This document shows positions 1 through 12,572 of a stretch of DNA of 64,000 nucleotides, piece after piece (within the stretch, counting starts at the first letter, position 1; each line of letters starts with the position of its first letter). Both the position numbers and the translations under genes were made by a program. The stretch lies in contig OX422202.1 of assembly GCA_949130485.1 (NCBI GenBank), positions 1,138,501 through 1,202,500 of the forward strand. The letters run 5' to 3'. This DNA comes from Agelas oroides. Taxonomy: Eukaryota; Porifera; Demospongiae; Agelasida; Agelasidae. The notes under the pieces were generated by a model, which did not search any database, was not told the origin of the DNA, and saw nothing but the letters and a program-made list of their open reading frames with translations.

Positions 1-3000
1 CAGAATGGCTGCCGCTCCTGCACCATGTCGCCATGTTGCATGCCACCGTGCGACTGAGGAGGAGCACTTACCTCCAGGCGTGGGCCAAGGAATACCCCTT
101 GAAACATACACAACTCACGGTCAGTTCTGTACAGTCACACAGTGTTACACAATGTTACACAATGTTACACAAATGATTCACTGATGGCTCAGTGCACCTT
201 GTTCTAATTAATACCACCTTCGAATTCTCTCACAGGACACCCTGCACTATATGATGAGGGAGCTACAGTCGACTGAAGTAGTGCAACCAGGGATGATGGG
301 TGGTGTGAAACCCATCGCATGGAGTGGCATCAGGCACATGATCAGTGAGGTCAGTCTGTCTGTCTGTCAACCTGTCTGTCCATCCATCTGTCTCTGCAAG
401 TGTTGGGAGCTGCTGGGTTGCAATTTAGGTTGGACAAAATCTTCATGTTGGTAGTGATGATTATTGGCCAACAATTGGTGCAATGATGTCATCACTGGAC
501 AATAATGCATGTGATGTCATCACTGGACATTATGATGTCAATAATGCACGACATCATCACACATAGATATACCTCTCCCCACAGGTATACTATGGCTCCC
601 TGGTCACAGACCCAACAGACGCCTTTGTGTTTGCAGCACTGACAGAACACTGGATACATCCAGGTGGACCCAAGAGGGAGGTGGGCCGCTACCACATCCC
701 CTCCCAGTTTCTTACCCCTGGTACCCGCCTCAGCACCCTCATCCAGGCAGTGGAGGGAACATCCCCCCCTCTGATCTTCACGGCTGAAATCTGTGGACTC
801 TACTACACTCCCCTCGTATGTTGAATTGTAATTGTAACTTGTGGTATAGATTAAACAGGGAAAGTGACTTATCGAGTCCCCCCCCCTTCCTTGCTGTGTG
901 CACCATTTTCAAGAGCTAACCAGCATGCCCTAGTACAGTATGCCTCATGTCAAATCGTCCTCTCCCTTCCCCAGATCCAGCTGGGCTGCGAAGACTACCT
1001 CTTCCCCAGCCTAGCTGCCCTCTCCTTCCAGCTCAACCAACACTCCAGCCCTGCCCCTCCTCAACACTCCAGCTGGCCCCCTCTCCCTGCCCCTCCTCAA
1101 CCGGATCTCCTCTCTCATGGGAAAGCTACACTTTTTGCCTCAAACCTGGCCACAGCTCCTGCCATCCACCCATCTCCCTCAGTCTTGGTGGAAAAGCTAC
1201 CATCTTTCATACAGGTAGAAAATCTGAAGCCGACCTATGTGCACCATCTGGAATGGCAGTCCCTGCATGCATTAGCTTTATAATTACTAACAAAATAATT
1301 TAGAGTTCGTCATGATAATGTTGCTTGGAGAAATGTGTGTTTGAGATAGGTTCCGTGCTGGTAGAAAGGGTGGAACAGGGGGAGGTAGGCAGGTTTAGGC
1401 AAGGCTGTTGTGGTTGGCTGTAGAAACCCCTTGGTCAGCACTGGGTAGACCATTCTCTTGTTTGCTAAGAAATGTAGGGGCTCCATTTCTGGCACAGTAG
1501 GGAGTTTTCGGACTGGATGAGCGTTCACTGGTCGAGAGCAATGATTATTGGTTTGTTGTCTCATTGTGGTACCAGACAGACAGGTAGCACACATCAATCT
1601 CGTCCGTAGGTGACATCACAGATTTCTGAAGTCGTATTGACTGCCGTACCAAAGTCCTTGCTGCTAGCAGTGGGGCAGGACGTGGGTCTTCTTCAAGTGC
1701 TTCCTATGAGGACCACGGCTGAGAGATTGGCAGAGAACATACCCAGTGGGTGGAGGAAGGTACACTCACACCCACACATGTACATGGGTCCACCAGCGGT
1801 CATCCCTTCCTCTTTCTGTTTTCCTGTTGTATCACAGGAGGTACTGCAGGAGCGTCTCCGGAGGTACGGCGTAGACAGTCCGTTTGGCCACTTCCTCAAG
1901 AATGAGACGAGCAGGATGGCCATGTGCCTGTACAAGATACACTCCAGCCTGCAGGTACATCTATTACATCACAGTGATGTCATATTGATGGTGTCATATG
2001 GTGGTATTGATGATGTCATTGGTTGGTGTTGATGATGTCATTGGTGATGGTGCATTTAGCTGTCATAGGTGTCATCAATGGTGTCATTGATGTGTTATAT
2101 ACTGTTTGGCACACACACACACGACATAGGAGTTGCAGACAGTTCTCTCAGACTCCTCCAAGGGAGACACCTTCCTTGAATCCCCCCGTCTTGTCGACCT
2201 CACCCTCTCCCTCCTCTCCCTATGTGTCCCACACGACTGGTGGGAACTTGTGGGGCCCTCTTCTCCCCCACTCAACTGGCCTCTCAGAGAGTGGGTACAG
2301 GACCTGGTCCTCCGGTTCACCTTTCTGGACCGACTGCTGACTGGAGGGATGGCCAAGACTCCCACCTATTGGTTGGGAGCATTCTTCAACCCCCAGGCCT
2401 TCCTCAGCGTTGTGCAACAGGTGAGCAAGTATCAATCAATCTGTCAGTCAGTCACTTGATCAATCAACCAACCAATCAATCCATCAATCTGTCAGTCAGC
2501 CACTTGATCAATCAATCAATCAATCAATCTGTCAGTCAGCCACTTGATCAATCGATCAATCAATGACAGTAGGTATCAGTAATTCATCAGAATCATTTGC
2601 TCATGTCTTCAGTTGATCAACCACTCAGTGTCTCATTCCACACTCAAATCAAACACTCAATCTCTTCTCTGGTAGCATGTGATGAAGTCACTGTGTGTGA
2701 AGTCCGGTGCAGTGGAGCAGTTCTCGTACCATGCTGAGCTGACCAACAGAGATAAGGATCACGTGAGTACCAGTCAGTGATCAGATCATCTTTTACTAGT
2801 TGATAAATGATCATCCAACCAAGCACAATAGGACAACAGTTCTATATCACACAAACTATATGTACAGTGTACAATGTGTATATGTATTCGGAAGTCTATC
2901 CAAATCCCAAAAATAATTGGCAAACGAAATCCTATTGTTTTCTCTTACGCAAGATTTCTAGCCAAGCTTTTTGGTTTGTGTGAGGGAAAATCTACCAACT

Positions 3001-3483
3001 ACAATACTGAACATTCATTCGTACCAACGTGTTCAGTTTAGTAACTTCTCAACGCACTAGTGAAGACCTACTGTAGCAAGTCTCTTGTCAATGTGGACTA
3101 AACTTGTTCCCCTCGATCCCTTCCAGATTCGAGATCCCCCTCCTGAGGGTGAGCTGTTCATCTATGGTGTTCACCTGTGGGGGTGTGGCTATGAGAAAAC
3201 AGCAACGCTTGACCTCCAGGACATTCCACCAAAGTCCCAGGGGCCAACACCCCTCCCTCTCCTCCATCTTAGCATAGCCCCTAAGACAGAGCAGCAGTTG
3301 TCCAGTGGACAATCAGGTGACTCCTCCAAGGGACCATTCATCTTCCAGTGTCCGTGTTTTGTGTCCCATACAACTCGGACTCAGAACAGTGGTGCCTTGT
3401 TTACAATAGAGGTATCGAGCAGCGATGTGATACCACAGAAGTGGGCTACCAGGAATCTAGCATGCACCCTCCGGCCTTTCTAA
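1..3483 (+). CDS. Dynein heavy chain C-terminal exons, unit A (5' end outside window)
   Basis: Nine exons read in phase: 1-119, 236-349, 585-815, 975-1214, 1610-1759, 1838-1954, 2130-2420, 2676-2762 and 3127-3483 (stop TAA). They match unit B exon for exon. The product is the region after AAA6 plus the dynein C-terminal domain: a 'TYWLGAFFNPQAF' stretch (family pattern W-L-x-x-F-F-x-P-x-A-F), then a 'LFIYGVHLWGCGYEKT' stretch (family G-L-x-L-E-G-A) and a terminal 'CPCFVSHTTRTQ' block matching the family's C-P-V-Y-x-T-x-x-R. In the family this is the end of the ATP-driven microtubule motor. Sequence is divergent from textbook axonemal chains; a DNHD1-like identity is possible but unproven. All visible splice sites are GT-AG and there is no stop before 3481. 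Whether the missing 5' part exists cannot be seen. Confidence 0.85.
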
Positions 3484-3489
3484 ACATGA

Positions 3490-3495
3490 AATAAA
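3490..3495 (+). terminator. Polyadenylation signal of dynein unit A
   Basis: AATAAA lies seven bases after the TAA stop. The unit B gene has the same signal at 36139-36144. Confidence 0.6.
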
Positions 3496-4149
3496 TTTTA
3501 CCTGATTTTCAATTACGTACAGGTGTATTCTACTAGTGCACTCTTCCAGCATTATTGATTGCCCCTATTGTTATTTTTGTATTGTCATTTGCAAATTTTC
3601 GGAATTATCATAAAACTGCGCAGCTAGTTGCTCCTCTTCCCTCTGCCCCACCTAGTCTCATTCCCAGACTACACCCCACCGTGCAGTTGCCGCCCCAAAC
3701 CAAGTTCCACTTGCCCCCAAGCCGTCCTCCTCCTTAGCATGCATTAAGAGGAACAAAGCTATCCCAAGCCCACGTACTAGCCTGAAAACAAGGATATATT
3801 TGGGTCAGCTATGACCCCAATTTACATACCACATCTGTATGCACCTAGCTCACAGCACTGTGAACCTTACCTAAGGTTCATGAGATGTCATTGTTTATTG
3901 TGGTGGGGATGGGAGAAAAGGACATTATCATGCACTCTTGGTTCGATAGGTTCGATATAGACATGTAATGTGGAGCAGCCTCATTCCCAGGCCACTCCCA
4001 GATTCTATCTTGCAGCTGTCACCTGCATGCAGGGTGAAGACTTAGTTTACACATTGTTTATTTATTTGTTTCATACAAAAATGCTAGAAGGGAGAGTGTT
4101 CCAACTATACACAACACATGTTCAGACAGCTGTGCCACGTCCATTCAGC

Positions 4150-4452
4150 TAGTGAAGGATCTGCTCCTCCAGCAACAAGGATCTCTCTGTTCGGTAACAA
4201 ATGGTATGGGGTGCCATATGTCAAAATATTCAGAAGGTAATGATTTTTATGGATATCACGTTATATAGCAAACACGCACAATTGTCTCGTTCAGTAGGTA
4301 AGTCTTAGCCTTGTTCCTAGGCCCTGCCCAGCTTTCCGTCGCTTGCAAGCGACAGAAAGCTGGGCGGGGCCTGGGAACGAGGCTAGGTAAGTCTCCCACC
4401 TTGTTCCACACATTCTTCCAGTCATAGACATGGAATGCTGACAACTGGAGCA
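4150..4452 (-). pseudogene. Relic of a Kelch-gene 3' end, inverted
   Basis: Read on the minus strand this matches the last Kelch repeat of the genes at 8002-8880 and 40666-41553: a 'FHVYDWKNVWNKVGDLP' stretch corresponds to their 'IHVYDQEKNAWNKMGDFP'. The segment at 4150-4200 matches the 'PSGEILVAGG' block. It is broken by stops and by a foldback element at 4306-4385. It lies between the dynein 3' end and the kinase start. A differently rearranged relic sits in the same place in unit B. Confidence 0.7.
4306..4385. mobile_element. TAG...CTA foldback element, 80 bp, 9-bp TSD
   Basis: Near-palindromic element starting TAGCCTTGTTC and ending GAACGAGGCTA, with arms complementary around a GCTTGCAAGC centre. 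It is flanked by the direct repeat GGTAAGTCT at 4297-4305 and 4386-4394. It interrupts the Kelch relic. Confidence 0.85.
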
Positions 4453-4908
4453 TTCAGTCGAAGCGTCGGCAAGTTATTTTCCAAGCTCAAGTTGGTAACA
4501 GATAACCTTTTCTTCACTCTTTAGAGTACTCTTCCTCTCTTGGTGAGTCACCATAGTGACACACTTCCTGCAATACTATTTCTCCCAATGTGACAGTAGG
4601 GACATTTAGGCCAAAATTATTACAGTGAAAACTGTTTTTCACATACTTATGGTTATCCTGTTTCCACCAAATGAAACAATTCAGTTCTCTTGTCCCTAAA
4701 ACAAACTCACCTCGAGTAGACACGACGGTGCTATAAGATTGGAGGATATTTTCTCATATCACCAGCTAGGTGCATGCTAGCTGATAAAACTGAGCAATCC
4801 AACCTTGAGAGATCTCTATAGAAATTCATTTGAGAGCAATTATAATTTGTGAGGATCTATTATGAGCCCCACCCACTTTTCCTCCCCCGACTTCCCGACG
4901 TAGCCAAG

Positions 4909-7900
4909 ATGGCAGGCAGGAGGCGAGCTTTCCAAAATAACCCTGAGCTCCAACGTTTTGTGCTCCCTGGAGTACGCTCCACGGGTAGACAGCTTGGCGT
5001 GGGCTCCTACGGCAGCGTGGAGGAGGTGGAAGTGAACGGGCTGTTGTGTGCGGGCAAGCGGCTACACGAGGCACTTCTGGAGCAAGGCAACGCGGGCGTG
5101 GCCGAGATCTCTCGCAAATACCTGTTGGAGTGCCAGGTAAACCAGCAGAACTGCTGTAGAGATGGGGATAGTGTTTCCACCAACGAATTTCCTTTGAAGA
5201 AAGGTACATATTTTATTTGGTGCCACTGCAGGTAATGGTAGAGATGCGGCACCCGCACATTGTGCAGTTCCTGGGGCTCTGTTTCCTGGAAGGGTCAGAA
5301 CTTCCAGTGCTGGTGATGGAGCGACTTGACAACAGCCTGGATAACCTGTTGGAAACTTCTCCTGGCCTCCCCCTTGGCCTCAAGCAATCGCTGCTGACAG
5401 ATGTGGCACGGGGTCTCCTCTACCTGCACACTCGCAACCCTCCTGTTGTACACCGTGATTTATCAGCTCGGAATGTACTCCTTACATCATCACTGGTGGC
5501 TAAGATCAGCGACCTTGGAAATGCTCGTATTGTGAACCTGCAGCCAGGCCAGCTGGCCAGGACCCTCACCCGTGTACCAGGAACACATGTGTATATGCCA
5601 CCTGAATCATTTGATCAGCACTCACGATACGGTCCCCAGCTGGACATCTTCTCATTTGGCCACCTTGCACTCTTCACCCTCACACAGGTCAGAAGGATTG
5701 AGGGTGGTGACACGACAGATAAGGATAACAGTTGTGATCTTTACTAGGAAAAAGGGCAAAAATACTATATAGTGTACAGATAACCAGAAGGGGGTGGATA
5801 GCAGGCATTATTCATAGTATTGTGCATTCCTGTGTACACCACACCATGTTATGTGCTGTCAGTGAAATATTAACCATATAGTGTGTTTACACTGAACCTT
5901 TTTACCCCTCAGGTATTCCCAGGTGCCCTCCTCCCCCACACCTATCCAGACCCTGACAATCCAGGACGCCTCTGTGGTCGCTCTGAGGTGGAGCGTCGGA
6001 GGGACTACATCCAGTCACTTCATGAGCAGCTGGGTGAGCAACACCCTCTTTTGGAGCTGGTGTGCCAGTGTCTACACAACGCCCCAGCCCAACGGCCCTC
6101 TGCTGAGGAGCTGCTGCAACAGTTAGAGGCAGTGAGGCCCCAGATTAGGGGAACATATGGCAGCCGGCAGGTGAAGGTGGAAATGGCAAAATTGCAGGTG
6201 GCCATGATGAGTGTGCTGGAGACAGGCAGTGAGATAGAGCATCTACGACGTGATTTACAGCAAGCACAGGTAAAGGATTGTTATGCATATATCTCTTGAA
6301 TCTTGTGTCAAAGAAGTATAATTGCAACTATGTACAATATACATAAAAGGAGGACAGAGAAAGGCTGCAGGCAGAGGTGGAGGCTAAGAATACTCAACTC
6401 CAGCAGAAGGATGCCCAACTTCGGCAGAAAGATGCCCAACTGCAGCAGCAGGATGCCCAACTGCAGCAGCAGGATGCCCAACTCCAGCAGAAGGATACTC
6501 AACTGCAGCAGCAGGATGCCCAACTCCAGCAGAAGGATACTCAACTCCAGCATAAGGATGGTCAAATTCAGCAACAAGCCACAGAACTTCGAGAGAGGAC
6601 TCTTCAACTTAACAGGCAACAGAGAGAACTACAGACACTGAGAGTAAGGAAATAGACATTCTACTGTAGGAAAGATAATGACTCCATCCATCCACGCTCT
6701 GGTTGTTAGGAGGACAAAGGAAGGCTGCAGGAAGAGGTGGAGGCTAAGGCTGCTGAGATTGACAGGCAGCAGAGAGAACTGCAAACAGTGAGGGTAAGGA
6801 ACTGTCAATTACTGCTAGAGTTTGATTTGTAAGTTCAATAGTAATGGCTGCCTCTAGACATAGATATGTAACTTCAGTAGTATACCAGCAAGAGTTTGTA
6901 AACTCTTGATACTGGTGATATCTGCTGGTCAGTTTGATAGGTTCTGCACTGATGTATCATACCCTTTAGGTTTGACCTACTAGTTTCTAAGACATGATTT
7001 GGGGCAAGTGGCAGTGGATGTTTATTTTGTACAAAAATAGCAGGCAAAATCAGCTGCTGTGCATGCATTGGTGTTCTGCACAGACTTGTAGCATATGTTT
7101 ACTGTACACTATGTCAGTGTACAGTGGATTGTAATTAGTTTGGCTCCACAAAGTCTGAGTCTGCAGACACAAAAAGCGCAATTTTGGCAGCTGCTCTGAA
7201 TGTAAAAGTTTTGAAACTAGCTAGTAGTTTGTGTTTACCTAGAGCTCTCACTGCAGCTCTTACTCTCTAGACTTGAGTAGTTTAGTCAGTTAGTTTTAAG
7301 TCAAGCCACTGCTAGAGAACTGTCTGAAGGCTAGTTGCTAGCCTAAAACAAGGTGAGTCAAATTTTGTCAGTATGCAACCCTAGCTAGTTGGATAGCTCC
7401 ATGTACAGCTGCCAAAATTATTGCATGGTTTTGAAGAAAATTTGCTAGCTGTCATACAGACAGTTGAATAGTTGCTCAAGGAAATTGAAAATGGAACTTA
7501 CAAAAGTTATGTGGAGCTATCAACTACAATGGGAAACCATACTGTAATTTTAGTATGATGTCACAGAAATGGTGGGCACCCCAGGACATTTGCCTCTTTC
7601 AGTTGCTGCAATTTTGCCTCTTCTAATACAAACAAGCACTAGTAGCACCTGTTGCTGCACAAAAAAAAATGTGTAGACAGCTGTTTATAGGTGCAAATAG
7701 TCTTTGCCCACTCACTTCTAAGATGTTATACTAAAATAATAGCACGGCCGAGGGTGTATCAGGCTGCTGAAGGCAGTGAGAGGACATACACAATTAAATA
7801 CAACTGTGAAAGAAAGCAGAATGCTAAAAATAGTGTGAAAAAATGTCCTCTCTCTGCTATGGCCGATACACTCTTGTTATTATATAATACATGTAGCAGA

Positions 7901-8880
7901 AAATGGTGTGCCAAAGCTCTGGGCATGTTCTGGTGCTTAATTTTTAATTAGCGTCCACTTTAGGACACGCTATGAAGTAATAAACTTGTTTTGTATTTCA
8001 GACGCACCTCCTCAGTGAGCTAACATGGAGGAGGCTGCCAGACATGCCAAGAGCAATGGATTGGCCACAGTCAGTAACAATTGAAGGCATCTTGTATGTC
8101 TATGACAGAGGACACAGAGACAGTGTCATATTCAGATATGACCTCCTCACTCAACAGTGGTGTGAACCAGTACACTGTCAATACAGGGCCTGTGGCATGA
8201 CAACAGTAAGTAGCCAGCTAGTGATGGTTGGTGGTTGTGATGTGTCCACTCTACCTCCCAAGACAACCAACACACTACGAGTCTACACTCCCTCAGAGAA
8301 GAGCTGGAAACATCCCTACCCTCCAATGAACACATCTCGTTATGACCCAGCTGTATCCACTTACCACCAACGTCTGGTGGTGGCAGGTGGGCGTGATAGT
8401 GGGACTGACCTAGCTACAGTGGAAATCCTCGACACGTCTGTCAGCCATGGTCAGTGGCTCTCTGCCACAGGACTACCCGTGAGCTGCCGTCTAATGTCAG
8501 CCGCCATTACACACGGTACGTTGTACCTACTAGGAGGTTCGCTGGGTAAGCAAGTATTCAGCGTGTCTCTCTCAGCCCTTACACAAACTGACAAGCCACC
8601 CGCACAGTGGCGCACACTCTCCAACGCTCCGCTGGAGTACTCTACGGCCATCGCTGTCCATGGATCTCTGTTGGCAGTGGGAGGAAGCCATGGCGGACAA
8701 AGAAGGTCAGCCATTCACGTCCACGACCAAAAGAAGAAGGTGTGGAACAAGGTGGGCGACTTACCTACTGAAAGAGAAGATTGTGCGTGTTGTCTGTTAC
8801 CGAGCGGAGAGATCCTTGTTGCTGGAGGAGAAGGTCCCAATGGCTGGACTAGCCGAATGGACGTGGCAGCTGTAAAATAG
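4909..8880 (+). CDS. Kinase / coiled-coil / Kelch-repeat fusion protein, unit A
   Basis: Six phase-0 exons: 4909-5136, 5232-5687, 5913-6269, 6350-6643, 6710-6793 and 8002-8880, together 765 aa. The start is the ATG in CCAAGATGG, conserved in unit B. Exons 1-3 encode a protein kinase: glycine loop 'GVGSYGSV', lysine in 'CAGKRL', catalytic loop 'HRDLSARNVLL', 'SDLGNA' in place of DFG, and 'PPES' in place of APE. It is tyrosine-kinase-like, and the ATP-binding lysine and catalytic aspartate are present. Exons 4-5 encode a coiled coil of repeated 7-residue QLQQKD-type units. The last exon encodes about five Kelch repeats (double-glycine motifs such as 'LVMVGG', 'LVVAGG', 'LYLLGG', 'ILVAGG'), expected to form a beta-propeller for protein binding. 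The C-terminus is altered: a foldback insertion at 8878 supplies the TAG stop, so it ends AAVK rather than AAVKD. Confidence 0.85.
6350..6643 (+). repeat. In-frame 21-bp coding repeat (QLQQKDA heptads)
   Basis: Within exon 4, a 21-bp unit (CAACTGCAGCAGCAGGATGCC and variants) is repeated about eight times and encodes seven-residue coiled-coil units. The exon is 294 bp here and 252 bp in the unit B paralogue, so two units differ between copies. Confidence 0.85.
6794..8001 (+). other. Large intron of the unit A kinase-Kelch gene
   Basis: This 1.2-kb intron is closely similar to 39574-40665 of unit B. I see no coding capacity in it. Unit B carries two extra 84-bp coiled-coil exons just upstream of the corresponding intron. 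Confidence 0.6.
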
Positions 8881-8973
8881 CCTCGTTCCCAGGCTCTCCC
8901 GGAACGCGAGTTGTACACGCATGGAGAACTTCAATTTCGCGTTCCGGAGCGGAGGAGCCTGGGAACGAGGCTA
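8878..8973. mobile_element. TAG...CTA foldback element, 96 bp, in the Kelch stop codon
   Basis: Ends are TAGCCTCGTTCCCAGGCT and AGCCTGGGAACGAGGCTA. The flanking 9-bp repeat is GCTGTAAAA (8869-8877 and 8974-8982). The orthologous position in unit B (about 41540) reads GCTGTAAAAGACTAA without an insertion, which makes this an occupied versus empty-site pair. Confidence 0.9.
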
Positions 8974-8997
8974 GCTGTAAAAGACTACGTTGTGTTG

Positions 8998-9043
8998 TAA
9001 TCTCGTTCCCAGGCTACCTTAGCTGGTCTGGGAACGAGGCTTT
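8998..9043. mobile_element. Short foldback element shared by all three Kelch copies
   Basis: CTCGTTCCCAGGCTACC...GGTCTGGGAACGAGGC lies just after the Kelch stop. The same element follows the copies ending at 21970 and 41553, so it predates the duplications. Confidence 0.75.
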
Positions 9044-9299
9044 TTCTGATCTTCATTTTTGTACTCTGACCTTGATTTTATGATTTAATTGGAATAGTTG
9101 AACCCGTAAGGGCCATCACAGTACATGTACATGGCAGATTTTTAAGTGACATACTTATACAACTGTGTGATATATAAATACAGCTACCATGACATGTAGT
9201 TTATTAGTGTCAGTTCACTGAGAGAGAAAAAGAGGAGGGGGCACTGGTACCCAGGTAATCAGGGGGAGTAAGAGCTAGTTAACCCAACCTAACAACACC

Positions 9300-12200
9300 T
9301 TACGCCTCTGCCACCACGTCACCATCTCTTTTCACCCACTCCTCTGCTCCCACAATTCCCTTGATCCTTTCCAGAAGCCGACATCTATCCTGGTCAAACT
9401 CCTCACACTCCAATACAAAATGCTTAACATCTTCCACCTTTCCTCCATTACACAGCACACATCTGTCCTCTTCCACCATCCCGCATCTCTTTTTATCTTC
9501 AAACAACCCTGCAGACCCTGACCTCAACCGGAACTTCAACCGTACTGCCACATGTCCCTCCCATGAACCTAAGTAATTCTCCGGCCCATACTCTTCTTTA
9601 ACCTTCTTATACCATTTCAAGCTACTTTTCCTGTCCACCTCTTCTTGCCAGTCTTCCCAGTTCTGTTTTTCTATTTTCCTCTTCCAGGCTGCTGCTGACC
9701 CTGACTCTTCCTCTTCGGCTTCCTCCAAGCCATACTTTCTTAGCAACATCTCATATTCTTCCCTCCAGCCTACTCCACCTGACTCTTTCAATTTTTCTAC
9801 TATCAGCTTCACCAACCTCTCTTCGCCTAGCTCCCAGAATCTCCGCCCATACAACATCTTCTTCTCCTCTCTTCTTTCTTCTAACTTTCTCCATCCCATT
9901 TCCCCATGGATTGCCTCCCCTGCCACTGTTCTACTAGCTCCCAACAGTTTTCTTCCCAACCTATCCTGTACAGCCTCCAACCTCTTTCCTACTGTCTTCC
10001 CCCCTGGCCACCACACCTCTGCTGCATGTTCCAGGCCAGGCCTTGCTACTAGGTCCCATATCAATCGACCTCGCTCTGCCTCTAGTTCCCCATCCACCCT
10101 TGCCATCCATTCAACTTTGCCTGCCCATTCCTCAGCCTGTTCCACCACCTTCTCCAGCTGCACATTTCCCCTCATCCTCTGGTCAAACCATACACCCAGG
10201 TATTTGAAGGACTCTACTTCTTCCATCTCTTCATCACCAATTTTCCACTTCTCACCACTGTTCTTTTTACCTACCACCATCACCTTACTCTTCCTTGCAT
10301 TGAACCTAAACTTCCACATTTCTGCATATCTTCCTACCATATCCAGCATCTTTTGCAATTCCTCACCTAACTCTGCTATCAGCACAATGTCATCAGCATA
10401 TAGTAATGCTCCACACCATACCCCAGACACTTTCACCCCTACGTTTTCTCTCTCCAACTCTTCCACCATTCCCATAATATAGACACTATACAAGAGTGGT
10501 GACAGGGGGCAGCCTTGCCGGAGTCCCTCGTCTACTCTAAACCACCTTGACTGTTGCCCATCTACTTGAACACTAGCTTGCACCCCTTCATACAGCCCCT
10601 CACACAAACTAACAAATGATTCTTCCACACCGTATTCCCGCATTTTCCACCACAGCCCTTCCCTCCACACTGTATCATATGCTTTACTTACATCCATAAA
10701 ACCCAGCCAGGTACTTTTCTTCTTTCTCTTCCTCAACTCACATGCACCCCTCAAGATCATAATCTGGTCTGCACACCTCCGTTTTGCCCTGAAACCTCCC
10801 TGGGCATCTGTCAATATATTTTCTTCTGCATACTCTCCCAGCCGAACTGTCAAAATCTTTGCCCAAACTTTGGCAACACAGCTTCCCAGTGCAATGCCTC
10901 TGTAGTTGCTCGCACTCTCTGGATCGCCATCCTTAAACAGGGGTATGACAAAATACTCTTCCAATCCCTGTGGGTATACTTGGCTTCTCCTCGTTACATT
11001 GAACATGCACCTCATACTTTCCACCATCCTGCTCCCTCCATAAATTAACATCTCATTTAGAATTCCATCTGGGCCTGGCGCCTTCCCCCTCTTCAGCGTC
11101 TTCAAAACCCTGACCACTTCCTCCCATCCTATCTCTTGGCACAGGTCTGAACTTTCATGAACTAGCTCTGGTTCCTGCTCTGGATCCAAACCATTACGAC
11201 TCTTCCCTAGCTCCTCCCAATGTTTAGCCAACACCTCCAGAATCTGTTCTGTTTCTTCAACTACTGCTCCGTCCTTCCCTCTCATCCTTGTGATCCTCCG
11301 GTTTTTCTTTTTCCCTCACAAGTCTGACCAGAATAGCTTGCAACTTGGCCCTCCTTGTTCTTTGATTTTCTGCAACTTGTTCTTCCTATTTTTCTTTTTC
11401 TCCTTTCTAATCACCTTCTTCACCTGTCTCCTCTTCTCTCTGTATGTTTTCCAGCTTTCATTAACTGCCTCTCCTCTCCTCCTAGCCTGTCTTAGCCGTT
11501 TGCAAGCTTCCCTTCTTGTTTGGATTGCTTCCTCCACTTCCTTCGACCACCAACCCTTAGACAGCTCTGAAATCCTTTTCTTACCAATCCCTCTTTCCGC
11601 TACTGACATCACCTTTGTTTTCCATTCTCCCCATACTCTCTCAACTAGTTCTTCTCCTACTTCCCTGATTTCCATGTCTCTCACCCAGGCCTCCCATCCT
11701 TGAAATTCCTCCTCAATTGCTTCCTGAAACTCATCCCAGCTGCTTCTCCCATCAACCCTCCACTTGAACCTTTCTTCTCTCCTCATCTCCTTAGGGTTTC
11801 CCACCTTAAACACACCCCAAACAACATTGTGATCTGGCCCTGTATCGATAACCCCCCTGTCTTCTACTATCATTTCCACCAACTCATGCCTATGCTCTTG
11901 TGGGAATAACATATAGTCAATCACCGATTTCTTGTCTCCACATTCCCAAGTCCACCTTCCCTTACATACAGGCAGCTCGTTACCAATCACCATATTTCCT
12001 ACATATGCTAAATTTAGTAACCTCCGTCCATTCTGGTTTGCGACTTCCTCCTCTCCTCTGCCAATATGTGCATTGAAGTCCCCCATTACCACCACTTTGT
12101 ACCCCAATCTACGCCATTCCAGCAAATCAGCTCCTACCTTTTCAAATTGTACTTCAGTTTCTTCACTCCTCACACCCTCAGGATTTGCATAGACCACTCC

Positions 12201-12572
12201 AACAGCTACCTTCCCCTCATCTTCCAGTTTTACTTCTACCCAAAGAACCCCTTCAGTCTCATCCTTTAAGGTTCTAGCTTGCAAACCATCACGAACTAAT
12301 AACCCCACACCTCCACTTGCCCTCTTACATGCCTTCCTGTTGTTTCCATACCACTTATATCCACCCACCTGAGGCTCCTCTCCCTTCCGTAGAAATGCTT
12401 CTGCCAAGCCAAATATGTCAAGATCTAGCTGCTGCAACACCAAGTTGACATCAACTTCTCTTGACCACCACCCTCTACAATTCAGGAATCCCAACCGAAT
12501 TACACCTACCTCTAGCTCTTCCCCCCCCTTTCCCCTTCCCCCGGCGCGACCCTCCCCTCCCCCCCCTCCCAT
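9300..12572 (-). pseudogene. LINE ORF2: endonuclease + reverse transcriptase, one in-frame stop
   Basis: One frame runs from 12572 to the TAA at 9300-9302, about 1090 codons, broken only by a TGA at 11316-11318. The N-terminal part (12572-11316) is an endonuclease/exonuclease/phosphatase domain: 'FLNCRGW', 'DIFGLAEAF', 'VVMGDFNAHIG' and 'SVIDYMLFP'. The rest is a reverse transcriptase: 'RGKAPGPDGILNEML', 'GLRQGCPLSPLLYSVYI' and the catalytic 'YADDIVLIAE'. The C-terminus carries a 'CVLCNGGKVEDVKHFVLEC' zinc-finger-like CxxC...H...C block common in non-LTR elements. The single stop and good frame suggest a young but inactivated copy. I cannot assign the clade reliably. Confidence 0.85.

Noticed and set aside
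4826..5258. Minus-strand frames opposite the kinase first exon
   Set aside because: Antisense shadows; the plus strand has kinase motifs, conserved splice sites and a paralogue.
6308..6619. Leucine-rich minus-strand frame
   Set aside because: Antisense of the QLQQKD coiled-coil exon; the apparent hydrophobic helix is an artefact of CAG/CTG codons.
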